A DNA stretch of 64,000 nt. Origin: Meloidogyne chitwoodi (taxonomy: Eukaryota > Nematoda > Chromadorea > Rhabditida > Meloidogynidae). Numbering within the stretch: position 1 is the stretch's first letter; the number at the start of each line of letters is the position of its first letter. Under the pieces are notes generated by a model that did not search any database, was not told the origin of the DNA, and worked only from the letters and a program-made list of their open reading frames with translations. The stretch lies in the NCBI GenBank assembly GCA_015183035.1, contig JACZZP010000012.1, forward strand, positions 992,001 through 1,056,000. Reading direction: 5' to 3'. Shown here one piece after another: positions 51,683 to 63,373 of this stretch. The position numbers and the translations under genes are program-made.

Positions 51683-52187
51683 TTGTTAAATATAAAACCA
51701 AATAAAAAACTTTTTTTTTAAATACCAAATATTAATTTTTTGTTAACTTTAATATTTATTTTATTTTCCTTTTCTTTTTTCTTTTCCCATTATGTTTTTA
51801 AATGTTTTGTAATTTATATTAATATTTGTTATACTAATAAGCCTTAGTATATATTTATATATTTTTTAATAATTAAAATTATGTATATTTTTTTTAATCT
51901 TTTTTAGTAATGTTAAAATAAAAATATTTATATAAATAAAAAATGTTTTTATATTTGAAAACAACTAAATGTATAAAAAAGAATATTAAATAGAAAAAAT
52001 TATTATTGTTAAAAAATAATTTTAAATATTTTTCTCAATTTTAATCTTATTGTTAGCTTTGGTATAACTTTAAATTAAAAGTCAAAAAACAACAATAAAT
52101 GTCACTATTTTCCTTTGTTTTTTAGTTGAATACTTTTTAATATATATTTATTTTTTAATTAAAATAATTAAAAAATAAAATATATTT
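51683..52187. other. Convergent intergenic spacer
   Basis: About 500 bp of AT-rich sequence between the stop codons of the IRS gene (+) and the degenerin gene (-). It must hold both 3' UTRs; AATAAA-type hexamers occur on both strands. Confidence 0.6.
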
Positions 52188-55100
52188 TTACACTAATACT
52201 TCATAAGGATTTTCAATAACATTTTTCTTTATCTTTTTTTGATCTTTTTTCTTTTTATTATTATCATCTTTTTTTTTAATTTCTTTTTTCTTTTTTGTAT
52301 TAGTTGGTAAATCTTTTTTTAATTTTAAAATATTTTGTTTTATTTTATTTGAAGAATTATTATTATTAATTTCTTCTTTTTCAAAATTACTATTTATACT
52401 TGTAGTAGTTGATGTTGTAATACTTGAATTACTTTTATTTTTACTAAAAGTTTTATCTTCACTACTACTACTTGGAGTTAATTGTTTAATATTATTATTA
52501 TTAATATATTCTTCTTCTTCTTCAATAGTATTTTCATTAATATCTTCTTCTTCTTCATCTTCAGTTACAGCAAATGATGTTTGTTTACTTAGCTTTCTAT
52601 CTGATTTCTGAGAGGAATAAATATTATTTATTTTTATATTGCTGAATAAATATTAAAAATATCAAAATAAATTAAAAAAAAGATAAATTATAGTTTATTT
52701 GTTCATATTTTTTTTTATTAAAAACAAAGAATTAAATCAAAGAATAATTAATTAATTACCTTTGCAGTTGTTTTTCTTGTTTTAGGTGATTGTTGTTGGT
52801 ATATTAAATTTAAAGATCCTAAAGAAGCATTTCTTTCACTTTTTGCAGCTTGTACTTTAGCATCTAAAGCAGAAGCTCTAATACTTAAAGAAGTTAAAGA
52901 AGAAGCAGATTTACGCATATGTGAATGTTTTGGTGTTGTAGTAAATGAAGAAGTAGGGATAACATTTTTAGATGAAAATCTTTTTTGTAATAGTTCAAAA
53001 TCATTATTATTATTATCTTCAATATCAAAATCAATTGTATCACGACGAAAACGACGACGACAAACAATTGTAAAAATACGGAAAATAAAAACAAAAACCT
53101 TTTTTTGAAAAAATATTTTAATTATAATATTATTTAAATTAAACATTACTATTTACCTCAAATAAAGTAAGAATACTTGCACCTAACCATAAACCAGCTT
53201 GTCCACCAACGTCAGAAATAAAATTAACAAACATATAAGATTCACTTTCTGTTAATACTTCATGAGACATTTGTTCATAATAAATTTCTAGCATTGCAGC
53301 AGACTCACTATAAATTAATTTAGAATATCTAACTATAAAATTGAGAAGAGATTGTCTGTTAGTAACTGATTTGGGGGAAGTGAAAATTGAGGTTTTTATA
53401 GTAGCTTTTGACAGTTTGATATATATATAAACCGCTTATTTTCTCATCATTTTTAGTGGTGGTATTGATGTTACGTTTGGTTTATTATGGCGGTAAGGGA
53501 GGTCAGGGATGGTGGGTGGGCGACCTCTTAATATTTATTTTTTATTTTTGTCTTTGTTTGGATTAGTTCTTTGAGCTAAGATTGTTATTGCAATGTTGGG
53601 GTGTTTTGGTTTAAAGAAATGTTTTGACCAATTATTTCTTAAGTTGGTTTGTTATTCACATTTTTGTTTTGTTCTTTGGAAATGTTTATTAGTATATGAC
53701 ATTATTGATTAGGTTATTTTAGTTTTTTGTTTATTTTTTGTAGGGAAGCCCGGAGGGCGACCAACTTCGCTAGTTTATAAATAATTAATAATATTTAATT
53801 TATTAAAAATATTCTTACGCATCAAATTCAGTTTTACACAATCTTTTGCCTGAACATTGAGCACCTCGAAATGCCTCAGAAGTAAGACGTGCAGAAGAGA
53901 ATGCTGTTGTATGTACATCTAAATTATATAAAAATTAATTATTTAATTAATTAAATAATTAAATTTAATACCATGAACACATGGATGTTTACAATGACAT
54001 TGTTGTGCTCTTGTAAATCTAATACTTTCAACTAAAAGGCAATTTCTATCGAGAAGATCAGAACTGTTACAAACCTTTAATTTAATAAAATGTTAAAATA
54101 AAGTAATTAAAACTTTAGTATTTTCATGGGGTTGAGGGTATCTTGGATCAGAACATCCACATCTTCTAATTATTTGATGCTTAAAAATTAATTTAAAATT
54201 TTTTACTCATATTTTATTTTTAAAAATTAAAAACCTGATAACAACTTTTATAACAACCTTCAGGTTCATATTTATAATTTGAGTAAATATATCCCTCAGG
54301 AGCAGGTTCCCAAGGCATTAAACAAATTCCACGAGGAATAGGTAATCTATTTACCTTTCTCTAAAATTAAATTTATTAATTTCAATTATTTATTTAAATT
54401 AACTAATGATATGCCAAAAGATGAAAGTTGATTTGTAGGCTAAAATAAATAATAATTTTATTTTTTATTTAAAAGTTCTAACAGCAGAATAACCAAAAGC
54501 ATCGGGAAATGGATGTTCATCTTGACTATGAATAACAATATGAACACCAGCTTTAAAATTTTTTTATTTATTTAATAATTTAATAATTTTACATGCTTGT
54601 GTTGTTGGTAAATAATCTGAAGTATTAATATGTACAAGCAATCTAAGTCCTTTTATTAAAAATTAATTTTTAAATTCTTTTTTATTTAATTTTAAAAAAT
54701 TAACCATATGAAGGGCCTGCACGACTACTAACCTATAATAATTTAAAAATAAAAATAATATATTATAAAAACCAAAGGATGTGTTCTGTTAGCATTAAAT
54801 GTATAGCAATTACCAAAAGCAGGATCAGCATGTAATTTAAAATCTAAAATATTTATTTAAAAAATATTTAAAAATATTATAACCATTAGCTATATTGCAT
54901 TGTTGTCCATTAAATGAACACATTTTAATAAATTCACTACGTCCATAAGAAAGAGATTTTCTTTGCTCTGGATGAAGACTAGCCATTGCCAATACAAGTC
55001 TTTTATTTATTTTTAATTTAAAAAATTAATTATTATTATTAATTTACTTTTCTCTAGTTTTTGTTGTAATAGCAACTTCATCTGTCATATTTTCGTAACC

Positions 55101-58100
55101 TAAATCTTTAAGTTGTGCAAGAAAATCAGCTCGAAAAGGAGAATCTGAAAAATAAATTTTAAATTATTATTTTTAAATAAATTTATTTATTCGCCTTCTT
55201 CAGGTATTTTATTTCCACGTACTTCCCACATTCTTTTTAAACGTTCTGGTCGAATTAAACAATAATTCACACTCTATAAATAATTTTTTATTTTTTTAAA
55301 TGAGTAAAAATAATTTAACAAAAATAATAAAAACCTTTTGGCAAATACAAGGCACAGTATTTGAAGTATTTGTGTTTGGCAATGTACAATAACCAATATC
55401 TTTTTTTTTATTATTTTTGTTTAAAAATAAATAAATTAATTTACCATTACATAAAGGGCACCATTCTTCAGTCCAACTACTAAAAATAAAAAAATATATT
55501 TTAATTAATTAATATTATTAAATTTACGTTTTACTATAGCAAGGCCATATACTTGAATCTTGTCTATCATAATTACAAATACATAAAGAAATATTATCCT
55601 AAATATAAAAAATAAATTATTTTTTATTTTATAAATAATATTACTTTAGGTATAGAATCTAATTGTGCACAATCATGTTTTCCAGCTGAATTAAACCCTT
55701 CCAAACATTCACAATCTGACATTACAGGTTCTATTTGCACGTGACGATGACCTCCTTTTTTAAAAAATTATTTTATACTATTATATTTTGATAAAAGATA
55801 CATAACAAAAATTAAAAATATTTAATTTTTAAAATTGTAATTATTAAAAAAATATATATATAATTTATTAAAAAAAATACCTCTTATATTTCGACGTTCA
55901 CGAATTACTGGAGTTTCATCTAAATATAAATCAGCATGTTTTGAATAAGTTACTGCTTGATGATATGCATCTAATGTCTAAAAATAAATAAATAATTTAA
56001 AAATTAATTAATTTATTTATTATTTTACTTCACTAATTTCGGGTACAAGCTTTGCTTCTTCTTTTTTAAAAGGATTTAAATTACAAACAGTAATAGCAGG
56101 AAATGGGACATTGTCAAAACGAAGCTAAAATATATAAATGGTACTTTTATGTTATTCCAGGGGTAGGACAATTAGAGGAATCGCCTTGTAGGAGGGAAGA
56201 CAGTGTGCTAAATATTTAGCTTTTTTTAGTCAGCGCCTAATTGTCATATACCGTATTTCAAACTTATCAGAAAATTAGCAGAATTATTTACTAAATACAT
56301 GTATTTTTTAAATAAATATTATTAGTCTTTTAATGACTAATGAAAATCAATATAAAACTAATATTTTATTCAAGTATTAATGCACACTCATTTTCTGAGA
56401 CTTAAATAAGAGGTATGGAATAACAGAAAAGTACCAAATAAATTTATTAAATTATTTTTCAATTAATTTATATTTTCAAAAAAATTAATTTACTTGTACA
56501 GAAACAATTTTTTCTCTTCGCTGATATTTCTCTAAAACACCAAGAACGCTATAAACAAAAATACCAACAGATAATAAAGATATACATATCCACATCCATT
56601 TGGCATACCATTTAGTTGCTTGAGCTGCCTAAAAATTAATTTAAAATTATTTTATAATTTAAAATTAATTATTCTCAAAAACAATTTAAAAATTAAATAT
56701 TTTATAGTCATCATAGCTAAATTAATATAATTATATTTATTAAATTAGTAAAAAATAAAATTTTATTTTTTAACCATTGGAATTCCATGAGCAGTTGTTC
56801 TTGCAGCAAAACGAATTAATTCATATCTAAGTTCATCTTCTGCTGCATTTTTTACTGATTGACTAACTTCTTTTACTCTAACTATTTAAATAATTTAATT
56901 AATTAATTAAATATATTTAATTACCACTTAAATCAACAATTGAAGGACTTTTACGTTTTTGTTGATTAGAAAGACAGCCATAATTATCAGGTATACTACG
57001 TTGAGTTAAAGGCAAGATTTTGCTTTGTTGTGCTGGAGATGACATTGAATGAGGCACTTCAGAGATTGGTCGATGCTTAAAATTATTTTTATATTTTTTT
57101 AAATTAAAATTAAAAAAATATTTAAGTATATTTGTTAAAATTTAATTATTCAAAAGAAAAAAGAAAAAGAAGAAGAAAAGAAAAATAGAAAGAAGAGAAT
57201 AATACCCCAAATTGTTGTTCAGATAATGTTCTTTTAAATAAACGTGTTGGTGTTGGTCCACTAGATAATACTCCAGAAAATGGTTGATTTACATTTCCAG
57301 AAATACCAGAAGGCATTGAACGTTTTTGATAATGCATTGGAGGTGTTTGACGTTTTGATATTTTTTGTTCAGGTGAATAATTTTCATCTTCTCCACTTGC
57401 AATTGTTGTTTCAGTTTCAGCACGTGCTGTTGTACCTTGACTAGCCGGAGTGCTTTGTTGTTCATCAAAATTTTCCATTTTTTACAAAAATAGAAGAAAA
57501 ATATATTAAAATATAACTGATTGTGAGAATAATTAAAAAATAAAATGATAAAACAAAATATATTTAATTAATTATGTGTTATTTAATAATTACCTAGATA
57601 TATATTTTAATTTATAGGCAAATAAAAAATAAATTTAAAAAATGCCAATTAAATGTTGCTTTTTTCTTTTATTTTTTTAAATTAAATTATTTTTACTAAA
57701 TATATTTAAAAATATTAAAATTACTTAAAAAATATTCAAAAATGTCAAAACAATTTTACCAATTTATTTAAAAAAATATGAGAAGGAGGGTGTATGTATA
57801 TCTTCTCATCAAGTTTTGTAATTATTTTTTTAAAGAAATTTTTTTCTTTTTTATTTTTTTACTATCCCATTTCCTTTTTTTTAATTTGGTTGTTGACTGT
57901 TATTGTTGAGAATGCCATTTTACTAAAAAAATAAAGGAATGGCATTCATTCCGTTTGTTGTTGCTTTAAAACTCCAAAAAATTTTAGTTGGCTTTTAACT
58001 ATCTTCTCTTTTATTTTACCTCACAAATATATTTATAATATATTTTATTCACTAAAAGATCCAAATTTCCATTTATTTAAAATGAATTGAGTTTTTAAAA

Positions 58101-60646
58101 GAGTAAGGAAAGGTTAGAAAAAAAAAGTAAAAAATTAAATGGTAAAAAGTATTTTAAATAATAATATTTTAAAAAAAGAGAATGAAATGAATAAAAAATA
58201 ATTTTTAATTTAAAAATTATTATTTTATAAATTAAAAAATATTTAAATTTAATTATTTTAATTTAAATAATTCAAGAAATCTAATTTTAAGAAAAAAAAA
58301 TTGCCAAAAAAATTATTATAATATTTATTAAAATAAATCAATATTTTGTTTAAAAATTTAAAGGGCAATAAATAAATAAAAATTATTATATATTTATTAA
58401 AGTATTTATTAAATAAAACAAAAGAGCACTTTGCATAGATGAATAAACAAAATTTATAAAATAATTTTTATAATTTTTTTAAAAAGAAATAAACGTGAAT
58501 AATCACAAAAAATGAATAAGATATAATTTTTTGGAAGGAGATTATTTTTAAATTTAAATATCTTAATTAATATTATAAATAAATTGCTTTGATTTAATAT
58601 CTAATTATATAATTGAGAATGTTTGTATGTTTGTTTGTTTGTTTGTCCGGTTTTTATAGACAAATGATTGGGGGAAGTGAAAATAGGGGGTTTTTATAGT
58701 AGGGTTTTCAACTTGAAAATAAACTTGGATTTGAAACTTGAAAATAAACTTGAACTTAAAACTTGAAAATAAACTTAGAACTTGAACTTAAAACTTAGAA
58801 CTTGAAAATAAACTTGAACTAAAAAATTGAAAATAAACTTGAACTTAGAACTTGAAAATGAAGTTATAACTTGAAAATAAACTTGAACTTGGATACTATA
58901 TAAACCCTGTATTTTGATCAGTCTTTAACGCCAGCCACCACATTTCAACAACAAACAAACAACAACGCTGCTTGCTGCATTTTGCTTCAATGTGGACGCC
59001 GAAGAACCCTGCTGCTCAAGTGACGCCATAAGAAAATAAGCCGTGCTGAGGATTCCGAGTCAGAGACACAAGAGTCAGAGACACAAGAGTCAGAGACACA
59101 AGAGTCAGAGACACAAGAGTCAGAGACACAAGAGTCAGAGACACAAGAGTCAGAGACACAAGAGTCAGAGACACAAGAGTCAGAGACACAAGAGTCAGAG
59201 ACACAAGAGTCAGAGACACAAGAGTCAGAGACACAAGAGTCAGAGACACAAGAGTCAGAGACACAAGAGTCAGAGACACAAGAGTCAGAGACACAAGAGT
59301 CAGAGACACAAGAGTCAGAGACACAAGAGTCAGAGACACAAGAGTCAGAGACACAAGAGTCAGAGACACAAGAGTCAGAGACACAAGAGTCAGAGACACA
59401 AGAGTCAGAGACACAAGAGTCAGAGACACAAGAGTCAGAGACACAAGAGTCAGAGACACAAGAGTCAGAGACACAAGAGTCAGAGACACAAGAGTCAGAG
59501 ACACAAGAGTCAGAGACACAAGAGTCAGAGACACAAGAGTCAGAGACACAAGAGTCAGAGACACAAGAGTCAGAGACACAAGAGTCAGAGACACAAGAGT
59601 CAGAGACACAAGAGTCAGAGACACAAGAGTCAGAGACACAAGAGTCAGAGACACAAGAGTCAGAGACACAAGAGTCAGAGACACAAGAGTCAGAGACACA
59701 AGAGTCAGAGACACAAGAGTCAGAGACACAAGAGTCAGAGACACAAGAGTCAGAGACACAAGAGTCAGAGACACAAGAGTCAGAGACACAAGAGTCAGAG
59801 ACACAAGAGTCAGAGACACAAGAGTCAGAGACACAAGAGTCAGAGACACAAGAGTCAGAGACACAAGAGTCAGAGACACAAGAGTCAGAGACACAAGAGT
59901 CAGAGACACAAGAGTCAGAGACACAAGAGTCAGAGACACAAGAGTCAGAGACACAAGAGTCAGAGACACAAGAGTCAGAGACACAAGAGTCAGAGACACA
60001 AGAGTCAGAGACACAAGAGTCAGAGACACAAGAGTCAGAGACACAAGAGTCAGAGACACAAGAGTCAGAGACACAAGAGTCAGAGACACAAGAGTCAGAG
60101 ACACAAGAGTCTGCGTATGAGCACTTGAAGCTGAATCGAAGACACTCATGACTGAGAAACTTGAGTAAGAGACAGTTGATTCTGAGTGAGAGACATTTGA
60201 TTCTGAGTTTGAGACTCATGAGTCAGAAACATTTGAGTTTCAGTATTTTGTGTTTTGTTCTTTTAAAACGTTTGTAAGTGTAAAAGATTTATTGTTCAGG
60301 TTATTTTAAGTTTATTGTTTTTTGCTAGCGGAGAAGGACGCCCGAAGGGCGTCCATCTCCGCTAGTAAATAATATTTTTAATAAATAAATTAATTAATTT
60401 AAAAAAAATTATTACCTCAAAATTTTCAGAATTTCTATTACATTTATTTGTTTCTTTAAAAGAAGTTGTTGTTGTTGTTGTATTAATACTATTACCACAA
60501 CCAACATAACTATTATTAATAGATCCACTACCTTTATTTCTACGAAGAAGAGCAATTCTTTCTAATTCTCTCATTGTCATAGGACTATTAGAAGAAGAAG
60601 AAAAACGTTGTGGAAGAGTTTTTCTACGATTATTTAAACGATACAT
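52188..60646 (-). CDS. Degenerin-type DEG/ENaC sodium channel subunit
   Basis: Predicted cation channel subunit of the plasma membrane, typical of mechanosensory or motor neurons. Reading from the 5' end: a Ser/Asn-rich exon 60416-60646; an alternative start exon ending at 57478; [12 protein letters not shown] before TM1; TM1 [40 protein letters not shown]; cysteine-rich extracellular domain ([52 protein letters not shown]); then TM2 with [18 protein letters not shown] (pore GxS as GAS); finally a Lys/Glu/Asn-rich cytoplasmic tail ending PYEVLV. The TAHGIPM, EKIV and SSRAGP segments are closest to the MEC-4/DEG-1/UNC-8/DEL-1 subfamily; I do not assign one member. Introns carry a MITE (56140-56435) and two Helitron-like insertions (53328-53773, 58600-60365). 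A TTTTTAG acceptor lies 4 nt before ATG 60646, suggesting SL trans-splicing. Confidence 0.85.
53328..53773 (+). mobile_element. Helitron-like non-autonomous element, copy 1
   Basis: Begins TCTAACTATAAAATTGAGAA after an A and ends with a GCCCGGAGGGC hairpin followed 15 nt later by CTAG before a T: the 5'-TC, 3' hairpin-CTRR, A/T insertion pattern of Helitrons. It lies inside the degenerin intron between the exons ending at about 53820 and starting at about 53308. It contains a TATATATAAACCGC box and GATTTGGGGGAAGTGAAAAT, shared with the other copies. No Rep/helicase is present. Confidence 0.7.
56140..56435. mobile_element. MITE related to the 32.4-kb element, in a degenerin intron
   Basis: The termini GGTACTTTTATGTTATTCCA (56140-56159) and TGGAATAACAGAAAAGTACC (about 56416-56435) are imperfect inverted repeats of the same type as those at 32365-32644. 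The inner right side (AAGTATTAATGCACACTCATTTT) aligns with AAGTATTAATAGGCACTCACTTT of that element. Arms are more diverged here. It sits in the intron after the TM1 exon. Confidence 0.65.
57479..58599. other. Long degenerin intron, left of the Helitron-like copy
   Basis: AT-rich with no supported exon. A CACAATCAG acceptor at about 57512-57520 (minus strand) lies 34 nt before the alternative ATG at 57478, and an in-frame stop separates them, so it would serve a transcript starting at that ATG. Confidence 0.5.
58600..60365 (+). mobile_element. Helitron-like non-autonomous element, copy 2, carrying a minisatellite
   Basis: Begins TCTAATTATATAATTGAGAA right after an A and ends CTCCGCTAG before a T, with a GACGCCCGAAGGGCGTC hairpin 12 nt upstream of the end. 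The 5' part has the TTTGTTTGTTTGTCCGG run, ATTGGGGGAAGTGAAAAT and ACTATATAAACCC also seen in the other copies. Next come repeated CTTGAAAATAAACTTGAAC units (58710-58890), then the 15-bp array. It lies in the long first intron of the degenerin gene, 50 nt past the first exon's donor. No replication protein is encoded. Confidence 0.75.
59057..60106. repeat. Perfect 15-bp minisatellite, 70 units
   Basis: The unit GAGTCAGAGACACAA runs for 1,050 bp, exactly 70 copies, with no variant that I can see. Degenerate related words (GAGTCTGCG, GAGACAGTTGATTCTGAG, GAGACTCATGAGTCAGAAAC) continue for about 130 bp on the right, suggesting the source sequence. Five of the six frames are open throughout because the unit is a multiple of three. 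Confidence 0.97.
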
Positions 60647-61443
60647 TTCTCTAAAAATAATTAAAAAATAATTTAAAAAATATTATATAAAATAATAAAA
60701 ATTTTATTTATAAAGAAGATAAAACTAATTTTGAAAAAAAAATTAAAAATTTTACTAAAATTCTTTTTTTATTTTTTATAAATTAAAAAACAACTGAAAG
60801 GATAAATTCAAGTTTTTTAACTAAATAAAACAATTTCTTATATTTTCTAAAGAAAATATCACTTACTTACTTTATTTTTTGTTATCTTTTTTTGTTTTGT
60901 TTTTCTATAAATTTACTTTTTCTCAAAAATATTCCCTCGAGTATTTTTGAAAAAATGTTCTCTTTTTATATTTGAATTGCTTTTTAGTTGTTATAGTTGA
61001 ATCAAAAAAAAACAAATAAATAAATAAATATTTTATTACATATTTCTAAAGAGAATAACCGATGAGTTTTATTTATAATTTAAATATTTTATTTTAAATA
61101 TATCTCAAAACAAAAAAAATAAATCTGAAAAATCATATTATATAATTGATAATAGTTTGTCTAATGATACTTTCTCTTTTTTAGTTATAAAATTAAAAAC
61201 ACCAATTAAAAAAATATTTAAAAATTTATTTAACAATAATATATATATACAATATTATGAAGAAATAATATACAAGGTGAGTTATACAATATATAGATAA
61301 TGGGCAAAGAAGACATATAGTAAATATTTACATAATTTAACAATAGAATTGGATAACAGAAAAATTAGTACAAAAATATGTGATTGTTTTTCTTTTTTCA
61401 AATATATTGGTCACCAATCATCTGAATTATGTCCCAGAGCAGA
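60647..61443. other. Spacer between phosphatase and degenerin genes
   Basis: AT-rich DNA between two genes on the minus strand; it should contain the phosphatase 3' UTR and the degenerin promoter. No other feature is seen. Confidence 0.5.
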
Positions 61444-62631
61444 TCAGCCTCTTGTTTGAGCATTCCTGAATTGCGGTTCGAAGCGCTTGAACGAGACCCC
61501 AAGATCATTGGCCACACGAACAATTGCTCCAGAGTTGTCGTACCTTTAAAAATTGAATTTTATGAAAAAATTTAAAAAAATTCTTACATCCCGCAGTAGT
61601 GAGGCGCCGTAAAGAGCGTTATCAGTCCTGAATCAGGAGTTCCATTGAAGAACTCGTGGCCGTCGAGCACTACCTGTAAATTAATATATGTATTAGAATA
61701 TTTAAATACAACTTATTAGTACCTGATGCGCTCGAATTATCAGATCAATCCCGAAGCGTGTTCGAATTCGGTCGATTACTTCTTGACCGAATATGTGTCC
61801 AACTCCACGACGGTTTTTATCGAAGGTCCGAGTGTTCACATCAGGATCGGCCCAAAGCAAGTTGACGGCCAATTCATTGGCGGTAGGGTTAATTTGCGAA
61901 TCCTTAAAATTATTTTTTTAATTTGACTTGATCTAAGCTCACAGTTAAGGGCCGTTCGATAGTGTCGATGATGGTAAGTTTACTTGCTTCTAGTAGACCA
62001 GGACTCAAGCCACCATGCATACACAAGATACGTCCCGAAATGAGAGCAGCCAAGGGCATATAGTCAAACACTCGCTGAAATGCTTCGTAGAGTCCGTCGT
62101 TTTTGTATATGTCCATGATGTTTCTATTGAAGCCATAGACCCTGTTGATTGAAGAAGTCTCATGATTTCCTCGGAGCATAAAGAAGTTTTTAGGGTAGCG
62201 CACCTTTAAAAAATTCAAAAAATAATTCCCAAAATTAAAACATGCCTTGCAAGCAAACATAAACAATATCAGCTCCACGGACTGCGCTCCTCGATCCACA
62301 TAATCTCCCAAGAATAGGTAGCTTCGAACGTGCGGAAATCCCTCAGAATCCATAATCCGCATTAGGTCGTTGAATTGGCCGTGAAGATCCCCACAAACGT
62401 TGATAGGAACGCCAAGCTTTAGAAGCATCGGTTGAGCCGCGAAGATCCTTCTGACTTCGCCCAGTAGACGCATGACTTCCTGAATATTTTTTATTTATCT
62501 TATAAAAATATTATGAAAAGAACAAGAATATTTACCTCGACAGGGAGTGCTTCTGCGAGTCGTCCTTCTGTGATGCCACTGAATAGCTTGTCGAAGAAAG
62601 TGTTGACATTGAAGCGTTGTTTCAGCGACAT
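61444..62631 (-). CDS. Divergent PP1-type serine/threonine protein phosphatase
   Basis: Predicted metal-dependent protein phosphatase catalytic subunit, about 310 residues, the normal size for PP1. Exons on the minus strand: 62536-62631 (starts MSLKQRFNVNTFFDKLF), 62246-62479, 61943-62203, then two to three more to the TGA at 61444. All PPP-family motifs are in order: GDLHGQF, GDYVDRG, RGNHET, HGGLSP, LLWADPD, RRGVGHIFG, RAHQ and APHYCG. The last is usually APNYCG in PP1. GC content and third-position G/C are clearly higher than in neighbouring genes. Intron 62204-62245 appears to use GC as donor, or the 42 nt are kept as 14 extra codons. A TTTTGTTCTGCACAG acceptor 21 nt before the ATG fits SL trans-splicing. 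The protein resembles the expanded nematode PP1-like families, often male/germline-expressed in C. elegans; that role is inference. Confidence 0.85.
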
Positions 62632-62731
62632 TGGTGTTGAAGAGTAGTCGACCGTAACTGTGCAGAACAAAACAAAAGTGGAAGAGCAGGTTGAGCAACA
62701 AGTTCGAAGAACACCAATCTTACTGCTGTTG

Positions 62732-62890
62732 TATGTCTGTCCTTTTATAGTAAAATGATTTGGGGGAGAGAATAAGCTTTTATAGTAGTTTAAGAGTTGG
62801 ATACTATATAAACCGCTTTTTTCATCATTTTTAGTGGTGGTGGTCGGTCTTGCGGTGGTGACCGAGCTACGCTGCTACGAAAAGTGCTAG
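62732..62890 (+). mobile_element. 5'-truncated Helitron-like copy 3
   Basis: TGTCTGTCC, GATTTGGGGGAGAGAATAAG, TTTTATAGTAG, ACTATATAAACCGC and TTTTTAGTGGTGGT match copy 1 in order and spacing. The segment ends GTGCTAG, but the following base is A, not T, and no 5' TC terminus is present, so this copy is incomplete. It lies 100 bp upstream of the phosphatase start codon, pointing away from that gene. Confidence 0.6.
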
Positions 62891-63373
62891 AAAACGATAT
62901 TAATTTTTTGTTAAGATTAAAATAATTTATTAAAAAATAAATTTTTAAATTTATTTTTTAAATATCCCTTATAAAATAATTATTTTATTTTAAATTAAGC
63001 TGCTAAATAATTAAAAAATTCACAAAAATCTAGACTTAAATGTATTTTAAAAAATATAATATAATAATTGTATTTATCATATTTATATAAAAAAATAATT
63101 TAAATTTTAATAAAAAATATTTATTTATTTTTAATTTTAAAATAGTAATTATTATTATTTTTAAATTTATTTCTGTGCAAATATGTATTTAAGAAAAAGA
63201 TAGACAAAAATAAAACATTTAAAATTGTCTCTTGATTTTTATTATGAAGAAAGAAAAATGCCAAATATAAATTGATTAATTGATTTTAAAGCTTTTACTT
63301 TCTCTCTCAATTTTAAAATTTTAATTAAAAAAAATAAAAATAATTTTTCTTTTAAATTATTTTATTTAAAAAA
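62891..63373. other. AT-rich spacer before the ribophorin-like gene
   Basis: Low-complexity A/T sequence with no supported exon. It should include the promoter of the gene starting at 63374. Confidence 0.5.

Noticed and set aside
58987..60219. Long open frames through the 15-bp array, e.g. a protein of about 410 residues made of DSCVS repeats on the minus strand, and others of about 370 residues
   Set aside because: The 15-bp unit is a multiple of three and lacks stops in five frames, so long frames on both strands are automatic. There is no unique domain, and the array lies inside a transposable-element copy.
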